From: Diphasiastrum complanatum
Lineage: Eukaryota; Streptophyta; Lycopodiopsida; Lycopodiales; Lycopodiaceae
NCBI GenBank assembly: GCA_029204225.1
Contig: CM055107.1
Location: 43,817,745-43,881,744 of the forward strand
Direction: 5' to 3'
DNA length: 64,000 nucleotides
The notes beneath the pieces were generated by a model. The model saw nothing but the letters and a program-made list of their open reading frames with translations. It did no database searches and was not told the origin of the DNA. A program made the translations under genes and the position numbers. Positions 1-10,835 of the stretch are shown here, piece after piece (position 1 is the first letter of the stretch; each line of letters starts with the position of its first letter).

Positions 1-660
1 TATCACAGAAGCCATTAGCAAATACTCTGAAATCTTGTTTCACATCCTTGATCTAGCATTTCTTATTGTTGAATTTTACCATTAGCTTATGGTCCATCAT
101 TGTAAGAACAAGTAAAAGATTTTTTTGTAGGCGAAGAATGTACAAGATGTTTTTAATTACCTTCACTTGCCCGTCAAGAAGTGAAATAAGTACTTTGCCA
201 ATTCTATGAATTTGGCACTCACAACCATTCGCTTGAGCAAATCTCCATGAATGGTTAACTCCATCTTCTTAAACCAAGATTTGTTGCACATCATATGTCA
301 TGTCGCTCGTGAATCCATGAACCAATTCATGTTATCAAAAAAACATTGTGATGCCAACGTTGTAGCAAATGGACTCATTCTTTGATCTTCATTGTTGCTA
401 TCAAGCTGTCCTTCATCAAGATTAGTCAATTGTTTTACTTTCCTCCTCTTGATATGGGCCTTCTTCTTGTGACCTCTAGCCCAATGTCCAAGATTTCGGC
501 AATAAAAACTCTTGCCCTTCTTCTTCTTGCCTAATGAAAATCCCTGATTATCATCATCGACATTGGATTTCTTTAGAAAGAATCTTGAACTTTTGTTTTC
601 CTTTGGCTAGCATTGCTTGATCTTCTAATGAGGATTGTCAAGATTATACCACTTCTTGTC
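1..660 (-). pseudogene. Ty1/copia gag-protease fragment (decayed)
   Basis: Read on the minus strand, this holds the end of a copia Gag and the start of the protease region. A lysine-rich stretch leads into a degraded zinc knuckle near 465-515 (FYCRNLGHWARGH, in which the first and last cysteines of the CCHC box are lost). About 50 codons later comes WFMDSRAT, the protease active site with Gly changed to Arg, followed by a stop. Below 290 the reading continues in other frames with the pre-integrase type of sequence (ILYILRLQKNLL). Stops and frameshifts make it non-functional. It runs off the left edge of the window, so its full extent is unknown. Confidence 0.72.
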
Positions 661-779
661 GGATTATCTACCTACTAATCGACTAATCAATTTTTAATCT
701 TCATCCAACTGTTTATCCAGTTATGTGGATTCTCCCGTGTTTTACACAGTCAGCAGAATTACAATGTTTTTACATAGTC

Positions 780-1000
780 TACAGAAATACACGGAGTTTG
801 ACAATAGTGTGAAGAATTTTCTCTCACTACAAAACCCGACACTGTCACCTTTTTTGGTCGGCTTTTGAATATTGCAAACTGTGCGACAAACAGTTCATTT
901 CTACAAACTGTTTTGAGATAGTGATTTACTTAAGTGAATATTGAGGGCAATCAAGATGAGTAGGAGTAAGATTAACTATAACAAAATTTGATATAAATCA
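780..1000 (-). repeat. LTR relic of copia family C
   Basis: The reverse complement of this stretch matches the beginning of the LTR at 25140-25500. Shared features are the opening TTAATCTTACTCCTACTC, then the segment around AACTGTGC..CAGTTCAT and the CAAACTG..TTTGAGA block. Divergence is visible at many positions and the outer LTR terminus is degraded. It is probably the 3' LTR start of the minus-strand fragment at 1-660, or a separate relic. The motif CATAGTCTACAGAAATACACGG near 770-795 recurs at 4301-4324. Confidence 0.6.
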
Positions 1001-1530
1001 TTACTTCACAAAGATCTGACCATAAACACTTAAATATGACTTAGTATTGTCCCTGTCCGTATAGAAGCAGTACAATTTAGTATTTCACACATGTGGAAGC
1101 TAGATCAACCACACAATCAACATTCTACACATAGAAATTCGAGATATCAAGAGAAAAACACATGGGATGGACATAGAAACACAAGAGATGAATTCTCCAC
1201 AAAGAAAAAAACTTTGATGATTATTTTTCCATGTAGGTACAACTATTTATAGCTTCCAAAAAGTCATTTGTCCACTTGCCCCAAACTTGACCTAAACTAA
1301 AAACTTCTAGATACTTCATAAAAAACCTAGAAAAACTAGTCTAGATGCAATGTACCAAAATTAGCCAATTAGAATGGGTCCAAATCCGACCTCATCCACT
1401 TATGTACTTGCCAAAAATAGTACAAACACTATTTAGGCCTTTATTGACAAATAGTTTTGGTAACTAGACTTGATTCTAGCTCATAGTTTGGATTTAGATA
1501 TTTGATTTGTGCATCCTCCATCACTTTTAG
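1001..1530 (-). repeat. Relic LTR related to elements A and B
   Basis: Several blocks match the LTRs of elements A and B in the same order and spacing. They are TCACAAAGATCTG near 1005, TGTCCCTGTCCGTA near 1048, TTTCACACATGTG near 1084 (a one-base variant of the palindrome in A and B) and CTATTTATAG near 1247, which on the minus strand reads as a TATA box. The terminal TGTGAAAA and TTTTCACA sequences are not recognisable, so the boundaries are approximate. I interpret it as an old solo or partial LTR. Confidence 0.5.
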
Positions 1531-1607
1531 GATTAATAAGGATTGAATTTTCAGTAAAATTTTGTCAGTTCTGACTCTTTAAAAAATTTCCAAGAAGAAA
1601 AAAGGCG

Positions 1608-3530
1608 TTGATGGTACAAGTTCAACCAAGTAAAGATGCCTATGTCCGGTATCTCGATTCAGGTGCTTCACAACACATGACTCTATGTAAGAACCTATTC
1701 TCAAATCTCACAGTAACTGAATCAAAGTACATTTCCTTTGGAGACTCAAGCTCACACAAGTCGAAGGCCAAGGCTCCATTTGATTTCAATTCTCAAATGG
1801 TATCACTAGATAGTTACACAATGTACTCTATGTATGCCAAATCATTGATCAAGGCTATAGAGCTTTGTGTACTACTAGTCGATGTACCATTCTTGATAGG
1901 AATTCAAAAGAAGTCCTTTCTGCACATAGAAGAAAATTTATATATCTTGAGTCGCGATTCTGCACTTTCTGTGAGTAACTCTAATGCTCATGTTTGTCAT
2001 CAGAGATTAGGTCATTTAAACATGAGGTCTATCTTGTATATGCATCATAATAATATGGTCAAGAATATGAGTATTAATGGTGTCTCTAGCAGAAATTAGA
2101 TTGTCTATAAAGCTAAATGTGCTTACTAGGAAAACAACCTAGAACAAGATTTCCAAAATGACAAACCAAAAGAGCTAAGTCCATTATTGGATTAATCCAT
2201 AGTGATTTACGTGGTCCTATGAGCGTGTCCTCTTTGGTGTCAGGCTTTATATCTCATCACTTTTATTGATGACCTCTCCAGATTCACTAGAATTATGTTC
2301 ATAAAGAACGAGTTTGAGGAATTCAAATATTTCAGAGATTTCAAATAATTTGTTGAGACTCAAACTGGTCAGAAGATCAAGACCCTACGGTCTAATTCAG
2401 GGGGATAGTACATGTCTGATGGAATGCGGACTACTTATCTTCATGTGTCATGCACCATCAGTTCACTACCATCTACACTCCACAACAGAACGGTGTAGCT
2501 GAAAGAAAGAATTGAACATTGTTGGAAGCTACATGATCCATGATGTCCAACACTCAGTTACTCAAGAAATTTTGGGCTGAAGCAATTTCTACAGCCTGGT
2601 ATCTGCAAAATTATTCTAGCATGAAGGCAGTTGACGACAAATCTCTGTTTAAAGCCTACTACGGCTACAAACCAAGTTTGAAACACCTACGTGTATTTGG
2701 ATGTCTTTGCTATGCACAAATCATCTGATCTGAGGAAGAAGCTAGACCCAGTCAACTGTAAGTATATTTTTATTGGCTATCCAATATCACATAAAGCATA
2801 TCGCATTTATGATGCTGAAATAGGTCAAATCTCATTCAGCCGAGATGTAGTCTTCCTTGAATACAAATTTTATGATTTCAAGCCAAAGCAGCAAATGCAG
2901 GAGTTTGTTCCAACAACTCCATTTACCATCGATAGGCCTGGACCTACGACTGTTCAACCACAAGTTGAAGACATCCCTGTCATTATCCAGGAGAGACATC
3001 AGCTTAGGAACTTGTAGTTCGAAGATCTACATGACAATGATAGCAACCTGATCATTTTCCTGCCATGGAAATCCTGCCATGGATTAACAATTTTGTCATT
3101 TTGTCCCTAGGAGGATTAACAAGACTCCAAGTCTTGTTCTTCATTAATGAATGGTACTCAGCGTCCATGGCAGCTTTCCATTTGTTTACATCTAACATTG
3201 ACAATGAAGAACAAGACTTGAAGTCTTGTTAATCCTCCTAGGGGTATGAAACCAATTGACACTAAGTGAATCTTCAAACTAAAGCTTAAGTCAGATGGAT
3301 CAAAAATGGAAAGCTCGATTGGTGGTTAAAGGATACGAGCAAGTTTGTGGAATAAATTACACTAACACCTTTAATCCAGTGGTAAAGCATCAATCTATTC
3401 AAACCTTGCTGGCTATAGTTGCTACAGAGGACCTGGACATCCATCAGATGGACGTCCAGACAACATTCCTTCATGGATATATACAAGAAGATATTTTCAT
3501 TTATCAGCCAGAAGGTTAGTCTGCATCATC
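1608..3530 (+). pseudogene. Ty1/copia protease-integrase-RT fragment (decayed)
   Basis: This is a plus-strand copia pol in broken frames. It begins with the protease motif YLDSGASQHM at about 1648, then the pre-integrase zinc domain (HQRLGHLNMRS at about 1999). The integrase core follows (FIDDLSRFT, LRSNSGG where DNGG is expected) to about 2540, then the conserved integrase tail (HLRVFGCLCYA and ISFSRDVVFLE). RT begins near 3290 ([23 protein letters not shown]) and stops at about 3530 after YQPEG. No zinc knuckle is found immediately upstream, so gag is missing. Frameshifts occur near 2100, 2340, 2520 and 2730. The piece at 9978-10835 is the same family. The RT entry is disrupted by the fold-back inversion at 3105-3243. 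Confidence 0.8.
3105..3243. repeat. 41-bp inverted repeat around an inverted segment of copia RT
   Basis: Arms 3105-3145 and 3203-3243 are inverted copies, with 40 of 41 positions matching by eye. They flank a 57-bp centre. The centre and left arm are reversed relative to the homologous sequence at about 10095-10190. Only the right arm keeps the ancestral direction. The structure can form a long hairpin and breaks the RT reading frame. Confidence 0.85.
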
Positions 3531-4087
3531 AAGAATATTCTTTTTAAGATTGGCATTCTCCTTAAGGTGTGTCATTCCATATTTTTCCTTTGTTGAAAGG
3601 TCCACATTTTAAATTCACATAGTTAAAGGTTCATAATCCAACATGTCGTTTGCCTTTCAGTATGTTGTTGGTCATTCGATATATCGTTGGACTTCCAGTG
3701 TAAATACTATTAAATTTGCTGCATCCATTAGACATTTTTTCTTTATCAAATGATTGTCTTCATCATCTAAATGGGTTGATTGTGTATTTGCATCATAATT
3801 ATATAATTTTGCCAAAAAATGCATGTAATAGGGTATTACATATTTCAACAGTTTATATGTTTATTTGCTGGTCGTAGACAATCTCAAATTTAGGGATAGT
3901 CTTTAAAAGAAAAATACTTGCAAGAGGAAGAGCTCTATTTTGAGTGATCAAAGGTCAACATTGTTGGATTTACTCCTCTACTCTCCTAAATTCCATGTTA
4001 ATCTCGATCCATTCATGTATATAATTAAAGCTATTTTAGAGAGAGATTGTATACATTCCTATAGCCTACTGTCACACATATGTTATG
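3531..4087. other. Unassigned interval
   Basis: A+T-rich sequence between the truncated RT and the microsatellite. I see no conserved protein motif, primer site or LTR terminus in it. It may be decayed retrotransposon or unrelated intergenic DNA. Confidence 0.4.
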
Positions 4088-4246
<159 letters not shown>

Positions 4247-5197
4247 AACTCCATCGGCAGGCACACTTCACTAGTGTTGCTACATATTTATTCTGATTGT
4301 CACATAGTCTACAGAAATACACGGGTATCGAAGATAGGTATCTACGAGACAGTCAAACTATCGAGTCAAAATGTCAAACTCAAAAGAGTTGAACTCCTTG
4401 ACATATTGGACCTCAACTCGAGTTGACTTGAATCAACTAATTGTCGAGTTTGACTACTGATGTGGCACCACTCAATATGAAGCTAGTCACCTACACTAAC
4501 CACTTCCACTACTATGCAACTGACTTGGCAATGACTGCAGCTACATCACCATTTCCGACTGCCACAACTGCCACCTACTAGCACAGTGACATCCATGCCT
4601 GCCAACCACTTGGACGGTGACATTCACTACCTTAGCCAAGATCTACATCGGATAGCTCAATGTCTCTATGCCCTTCTGGATATATCTACACAAATGTACA
4701 TTACAGATAGGATGATTAAGTTGATAATGTTAATTGTATTATTCATTCATAGACAAACATTGTAGATGCTTTCATGCATCGATTCTTGTTTTCATACTGA
4801 GAGTCAGAATAAGCTCATAACTATTACAAAATTAAGATAGTTTCTTCAGGCATGCGGTTCTGTCCGCAATTGTTTTGTGCTCTAGCATCTACTAACTTGT
4901 ATTTTTAAATTCTTTCTGAATTGAATCATTATTTCATTGTGATCACATTAGTGCTAGTATGTATGTAATGCTCTTTTTATCGTTCTATCGTATATCTCTT
5001 ATTGTTTTGTATGAATTATCTATCTTATTTCTACACTATCAGTTGCAAGATTATAATTGATAGCATCGATTCTAATGACTTCGAAATTAGGATCAAGTAG
5101 GATCAATCAAGTCCTTCGACTTGCCACTCTGATCTAATTTGATACACATAGTGCATGTACCAAGGAATCGTCCACTCCATCATCCTGATTTCCAGCA
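4247..5197. other. Unassigned interval, possible decayed 5' LTR
   Basis: No coding motif is visible. The right end, GATTTCCAGCA at 5187-5197, directly precedes a degenerate tRNA-Met primer site and a copia gag, so part of this interval may be a decayed LTR. Its left boundary cannot be placed. The text at 4301-4324 matches 770-795 near another LTR relic. Confidence 0.35.
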
Positions 5198-5210
5198 TGG
5201 TATTACAGCC
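5198..5210 (+). other. Degenerate primer-binding site (tRNA-iMet type)
   Basis: TGGTATTACAGCC differs at two of 13 positions from the TGGTATCAGAGCC primer site used by elements A, B, D and G. It lies 160 bp before the gag start at 5371, where a copia primer site is expected. Confidence 0.45.
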
Positions 5211-5370
5211 AAATATGGCATTAGAGCTATCTTTATAGCTCACAAGCTTTCCATAGGACTTGATCCTATCAACCGATAGGATATTTGTTTTCTGGTCTGT
5301 GTGTAAATAGCATTTGATTTTCTTTCCTAAGTCACTGATAGTCATCACTATCACTTAGACTACTTTCCAC

Positions 5371-6525
5371 ATGGATTTTCAAAGCAAGGCTAGTTCCATC
5401 TTGGACAAGCTCGATGGATCCAATTATCACATGTAGAAATTTAAGATGAAAACAATGCTAATGGCTAAGGAATTTTATGATGTTGTCACTGGTGCAGACT
5501 CCAATCTTCCACTAAAAGCTAAAGGATGGCAAGGCCTTCATGTTGTTCATCGTCAACATATCAAACACACAAATCATCCATGTGTTTGAATTCATACCTA
5601 GAAAGAAGCCTAGAGTATCCCTGAACACATTGTATGATGTGTGGGATGCAGCTTCTAAGTTACAACTCATAAGAAGATTCTTCTCCTTCAAGATGGCCAA
5701 TCGTGATTCATTACATAATCACATCAACCAATTCAAGAGCCTCCTGTAACAAATAGCCACTGTCAAATCAGTCATAGATGATCAAGACACAATAATGATG
5801 TTGCTTTCAATCTTGCCAAGCACATATGAGAACTGGGTGATGATCATTATGACACACCCAAACATGACTCCATCAAGAGCCATTGCAATGCTGCTACAAT
5901 AGGAGAATAATGAGTCCTTCATTTCTTTGAATGTCGACTCTCATGCCCTCTACACAAACAAGAGCTCGAACAAGCAGTAGAAGAATGGCTTGAAACAACA
6001 GAAGAGGAATCAAAAGCCGACACTAAGTCAAAAGCAGTCGAATCCACCAACTAAGAAGAAGTTGTTCTGCATATACTACAAACGAACCAACCATAAGATC
6101 CAAGATTGTCGGATGTTAAAGACCAAGAACATAGCAAAGGGCAATCGAATCAAGAAGCAAATGCAACTGAAGATGCATCTCACTCCACTTAAGAAGTAGA
6201 TCATGATGTGTTCATGAAAAATCATCAGAAAGCATCAATTCACGGCCCTTGATTTCTTGATTCTGGAGCCACCCAACACATGACCAGCCATATCGGCTGT
6301 TTCGAGTCCTATATGTCTTATAGTACCAAAAGATATGTTCATCTTGGTGACAATAGGCACATGCTATCAAAGGTGAAGGCACTATGAGATTAAACTTTTC
6401 AAATGATTGATTCAACTTGTCAAATGTCCTTCATGTACCTAACTTATCTACAAATCTGCTCTCTATTAGCAAAATTATAGATCTAGGGCATAAAATAGAA
6501 TTCGAACCAGATCAATGTAAGGCTA
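5371..6525 (+). pseudogene. Ty1/copia gag-protease (decayed)
   Basis: The ATG at 5371 opens a typical copia Gag (MDFQSKASSILDKLDGSNY, with a premature stop three codons later), followed by the UBN2-type capsid region in shifting frames. A zinc knuckle remains at about 6067-6110 (CIYYKRTNHKIQDC; the second cysteine is now Tyr). The protease site FLDSGATQHMT lies near 6257. The pre-integrase stretch NVLHVPNLSTNLLSIS begins at about 6423. The sequence ends abruptly near 6525, where a minus-strand copia fragment begins. The frame is interrupted by several stops, so no product is expected. The degenerate primer site upstream supports this as the true 5' part of an element. Confidence 0.75.
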
Positions 6526-7199
6526 TCAATCCATATAGCTTTTTTGGTTGCTTTGTGTGGATCCAATATACTTTGTCTCTATCGAAGACAATGAGATGGA
6601 TTTCTGCTTTCTGCTTTCTATTATTCTAAGAGATTGGGGTCCTTCTACAATATAGAAGCATTATCCAAAAGTTGATTTTCTGGAATCTGGATCACCTCCT
6701 CGCTCCCCAATCAGAGCCATTGTATCCATAGAGAGCTGTTTGTGCATAAACAATACCATCATAGCATAATGCTAGACTTTTGTTGCTTTTTATATACTTC
6801 ATGATTCTTTTCAGAGCCTTCAATGTTGCATACCTGGATCAAACATAAACAGACCAAATGTGCTTACATTGTATGCCAAGTCTGGTCTTGTGCATATCAT
6901 TGCATACATCAATGAACCAATTAAGGAATGATATGGGTACATTGTCATATCCAATTCTTCATACTTGTCTTTGGGACATGTCGTTTGAGAGTTTAATTCC
7001 AAAATCCAGTACAGAATCAATGAATTTACAGTCATACATTTTGTATTTTTGAAGTATATTTCCTAGATACCTTCTCTGGCTTAAATAAATGAAATTTGAA
7101 ATCTATCTCTAGAAATTTTAATGCCTAGCAAATAGTGTACTGATCTAAGATCTGACATATCAAGCATTTTAGAAAGGTCTGATTTAGTCTTTAGTAATA
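6526..7199 (-). pseudogene. Ty1/copia RT-RNase H fragment
   Basis: On the minus strand, from 7199 downward, the C-terminal half of copia RT is visible: MSDLRSVHYLLGIKIS, then SLMYAMICTRPDLAYNVS. RNase H follows near 6690 (GDPDSRKST) and 6600 (ISLSSIETKYIGS). Stops and frameshifts separate the blocks. It abuts the RNase H end of the next fragment, so the same domains occur twice in tandem on this strand. It ends at about 6526 against the plus-strand gag fragment. Confidence 0.72.
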
Positions 7200-9021
7200 A
7201 TTGTATTGACTAGTGTTTGACAATAGATTTCTCAACCAGACTGTTTCTTGAATAGCTTGTGAAGCGGCAATATACTCCACTTTTGTTGAAGAGAAAACAG
7301 TAGAGGTTTGCTTACAGTTGTTCCAGGAGATAGGATTGTCGTTAAAGAAGAATATAAATCCAGATGTGGAGATACGAGTATCTACATCTCCTCCCCAGCT
7401 TGCATCCATATATCCTCTGAGTTGGTGGAGATTGTCATCGTTGACTTCTCCATAGTAGATGCACAGGTCCATTTGTAGCTCGAATATATCTCATGACTCG
7501 AATTAGAGTCTTCCAATGGATCATGTCATGAATTGGCTTAGTAAGCTAATTACAAAAAAAAAATCAGGTCTGGTACAGACCATTGGATACATGAGAGATC
7601 CAATATCGATTGATAAGGATATTCCCTCATTCACTTATTTTCTTGCTTTGTCTTAGGGCATTGGTCCTTCAACAAACACAAGCATGGATCCATTGGTGAG
7701 TGAGCTTTTTTGCAATCAATCAGATTGCATCTGATAAGGGTACTATGAAAATACCTTTGTTGAGTTATGTAAATCAGTCATCTCCGCTCTCTGTGGATTT
7801 GAATTTCTAGATAGCAGTGAGCTTTGCCCACATCTATCATATCGAATTCAGAAAACATCATCTTTTAGCATCATTTACTAGGTCGACACTATTGCTAAAA
7901 AGAAGTGTGTTATCTATAAGATGATAATCATAAAGGGATGTTGCACAGACTTAAATTAACATTCGAATCAGCAATGCTTGGTCTATAATTTTGATGGATG
8001 AGGAATGTGTTGATCCTCTAAAGCCAAGCCCTTGTTGATTGCTTCAAGCCATAAAGTGCCTTATGGAGTTTGCATACATGATCTTTCTTATTGTTAATAA
8101 TGTATCCCTTGGGCTGCACCATATGTAGATATCCTCTTTGATAATTCTTTTCAGATAGGTTGTTTGTACATGGAGTTGATGTACTTCAAGATCGACTGCT
8201 ACAACATATGATAGGAGTGTTCGGATCGACGAATGCTTGACTACCAAATTGAAAGTCTCGTTGAAGTCAACATTTAAGATCTGAGAGAATCCTCGCGCCA
8301 CTTGTCAGGCCTTCTTTCGAGATACTCTTGTTAGCTTTGTACTTGATCTTAAAGACCCATTTGCAATCGATAAGATTGTTGCTGAGAAGTAATTCAACAG
8401 GTGACCATGTCTGGTTCTTGATCAGAGGGACATACTCTCTGTCCATCGTCTCTCTCCAGAGATTTGAGTTTGGTTTGTTGAGTGCCTCTTGAATTGTAGT
8501 CAATTCTTAAATTAAATAATAGCCAGAATCATGAATGTACCTTGTGGGCTATGTGTGCACACTAGTCGATCTTTGTGGAGGTGACGTCAAGTGATGATCT
8601 AGTCCTTGGTTTTATTGCTCATGAGTAGTAGCAACGTCTTATTCGAATTTGTTGTTGAATAGTTGTTCAACTGTCAGCACGTTCAATTCGAAGGCTCAAA
8701 TTGTCATGTCAATGGCAGGAGTTGTCAATGGCTCGCATGGAACTTTATCCTTGTCTTTGAAATTGATGATCTAATCTCCATAAAAACAATATCCCTACTA
8801 AAAAAAGATCTACCGGGTATCGAGGTTGTATATCTTGTAGGTGTTGTCGGAAGAAATATCACCGATAAGGATGGGATTTGAGGCTTTGGAAATCCAATTT
8901 CTTTCTTGTCTCTTTCGGGATGTGTGCATAGGTGATACAATTGAATACTGAAATGTTCTTCACTGATGGTTTGGATCCTATATCGAAAAGAAAAGACGAG
9001 CAATTGCACAATGTCAATCAA
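7200..9021 (-). pseudogene. Ty1/copia integrase tail-RT-RNase H (decayed)
   Basis: Reading from 9021 down, the end of integrase (SFFSRDIVFME at about 8800) is followed by the linker and then RT: SNLWRETMDREY, DCKWVFKIKYKAN, ARGFSQILNVDFNETF and HQLHVQTTYL at 8500-8120. A degraded middle follows, including SLMYPMVCTRPD-like sequence near 7560-7600. RNase H occupies 7470-7200 (MDASWGGDVDTRISTSGF, FSSTKVEYIAAS, WLRNLL). The catalytic YVDD is not intact. Multiple frameshifts and internal deletions make it non-functional. Its orientation opposes the neighbouring gag fragment at 5371-6525, so the two are not one element unless rearranged. Confidence 0.78.
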
Positions 9022-9977
9022 TCATATACTAGATAGCACACCATTGATCAACATCTTTATTACAATGCTAAATGATATTTCAACTAATTACTATGATTTC
9101 ATATAAGGTTATATAGGTCACACACCAACAATTAAAAAGATATATCATATAGGTCACATATCACTAAGGTCCTCAATATAACATAAATGCTTTTGATCAT
9201 GAATATAAATGACCCCATGCAACCATTTAAGAGGCCACATGACAAAAGCAAAATTTTTCTATTTGACCATATAATTATGTCATCAAATTATATCAAATCT
9301 ATGACACCTAGATTATTAATAAACTAAATGTTTTATGACATCACCGATTTGACATAATATTATGTCATAAAATCTCAAAAAACTTGTCAAATTACCTGTT
9401 TAATAATAATATGTACATTTTCTTATCTCATGATTTTGTCTTGTATGTTAAAATTTATAACAATATAAAACTAGTTTTAACAAATAAATACTACCATAAT
9501 GATCTTTGAATTGATTTTTTAATGTTCCATCATATTAAAAAATATATCTTATGTAAAAGCCTACAATAAAATATTTTCATAAAATCTAGAAAAGATTATG
9601 AGAATATTGAATGACATTTAAAGCATGCAATCCCATGTGGGGGACCCTCTCACAAAAAAACCACGTGGAACATCCACACATGGATTATCCATGTGTGAAT
9701 AACTACTGCGTGGATAATCCACATGAAACTTGAATGCCAATAAAACAACATTTCTGCAAGCATTCTTGCTCCTCTTCTTTTGCTTTCAAGTTTTATAGGT
9801 TTTCCTAATCTAGTGTTTTGTGCTCTTGCTTGCTATTGCTCTTCCAAGCTCTATAGATCTTGCTTGCTTGTTTTTGGTTGCTCTTCCTTGCTAGTGATCT
9901 TGCTTGCTCTATTGATCTTGCTTGGTATTGATCTTGCTTGTTCTTGCTTTCTATTAATGTAATGCTTTCTTGTCACA
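9022..9977. other. Unassigned A+T-rich interval with short repeats
   Basis: No coding motif. 9050-9600 is strongly A+T-rich. Palindromes of the type TGGATTATCCA cluster at 9675-9760, and 9815-9955 contains repeated GATCTTGCTTG and TTGCTTG words. This could be a decayed non-coding element, but I cannot identify ends or a target duplication. Confidence 0.4.
9675..9697. repeat. 23-bp perfect palindrome
   Basis: CACACATGGAT and its exact inverse ATCCATGTGTG are separated by one base. A related imperfect copy (GTGGATAATCCAC) follows at about 9710-9722. Confidence 0.8.
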
Positions 9978-10835
9978 TCTGCTCAGGAACCTCCAGTTTG
10001 AAGATCTGCATGACAACGACATCAACCTGATCGTTTTGTCCCTCAGTCATTTATCAATCATGATGAACCTACTCTGTTGCAGAAGCATTGTCAATGTCAG
10101 ATGTAGAAAAATGAAAAGCTACCATGGACGCTGAGTACCATTCATTCACGAAGAACAAGACTTGAAGTCTTGTTAATCCAACTACAGGTATAAAACCTAT
10201 CGACACTAAGTGGATCTTCAAACTAAAGCTTAAGCCAGATGGATCAATATCCAAATGGAAAGCTCGTTTAGTGGTTAAAGGATATGAGCAAGTATATATG
10301 GAATAGATTACACTAACACTTTTAGTCTAGTGGTAAAGCATCAATCTATTCAACCTTGCTGGCTATATCTACTACAAAGGATCTGGACATTTATCAGATG
10401 GATGTACAGACAACATTCCTTCACAGATATATACAAGAAGACATTTTTATTTATCAACCAGAAGGTTACATCCTTCAAGGCCAAGAACATATCGTATGTA
10501 GATTGCATAGGGTACTTTATGGCCTCAAGCAAGCTCCTAGGGCCTGGTAGAAATAATTAATCACTTCTTGTTGCAGCACAACTTTACTTCTTGCACCGCA
10601 GACTCAAATGTGTATCTCAAGTGTAAAGGGTCAAACTATGTCATAATAGTATTATATGTTGACGATTCTTTGATTATCAACAATTCAAATCAGTTAATAT
10701 ATGAAACAAAATCTTTGCTTTCAATAGAATTTGAGATGACTGATTTAGGCCCAGTTCATTACATACTTGGTATGAAGATCACCAAAGATCGCGCAAGCAG
10801 AAGGATGAAATGGATTTGTGTTTTCTTTTGGATGA
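9978..10835 (+). pseudogene. Ty1/copia RT fragment (decayed)
   Basis: This is a plus-strand copia RT of the same family as 1608-3530. It starts in the integrase-RT linker (FEDLHDNDINL), then shows [38 protein letters not shown] and YGLKQAPRAW near 10520. The catalytic LYVDDSLII lies at about 10650 and MTDLGPVHYILGMKI at about 10738. In-frame stops and frameshifts occur near 10110, 10165, 10300 and 10550. RNase H is absent here. A short RNase H-like scrap may be inverted at 10800-10830, but the match is weak. It may be the upstream part of host element C, whose RNase H appears at 13319, separated by about 2.5 kb of other sequence. Confidence 0.78.
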
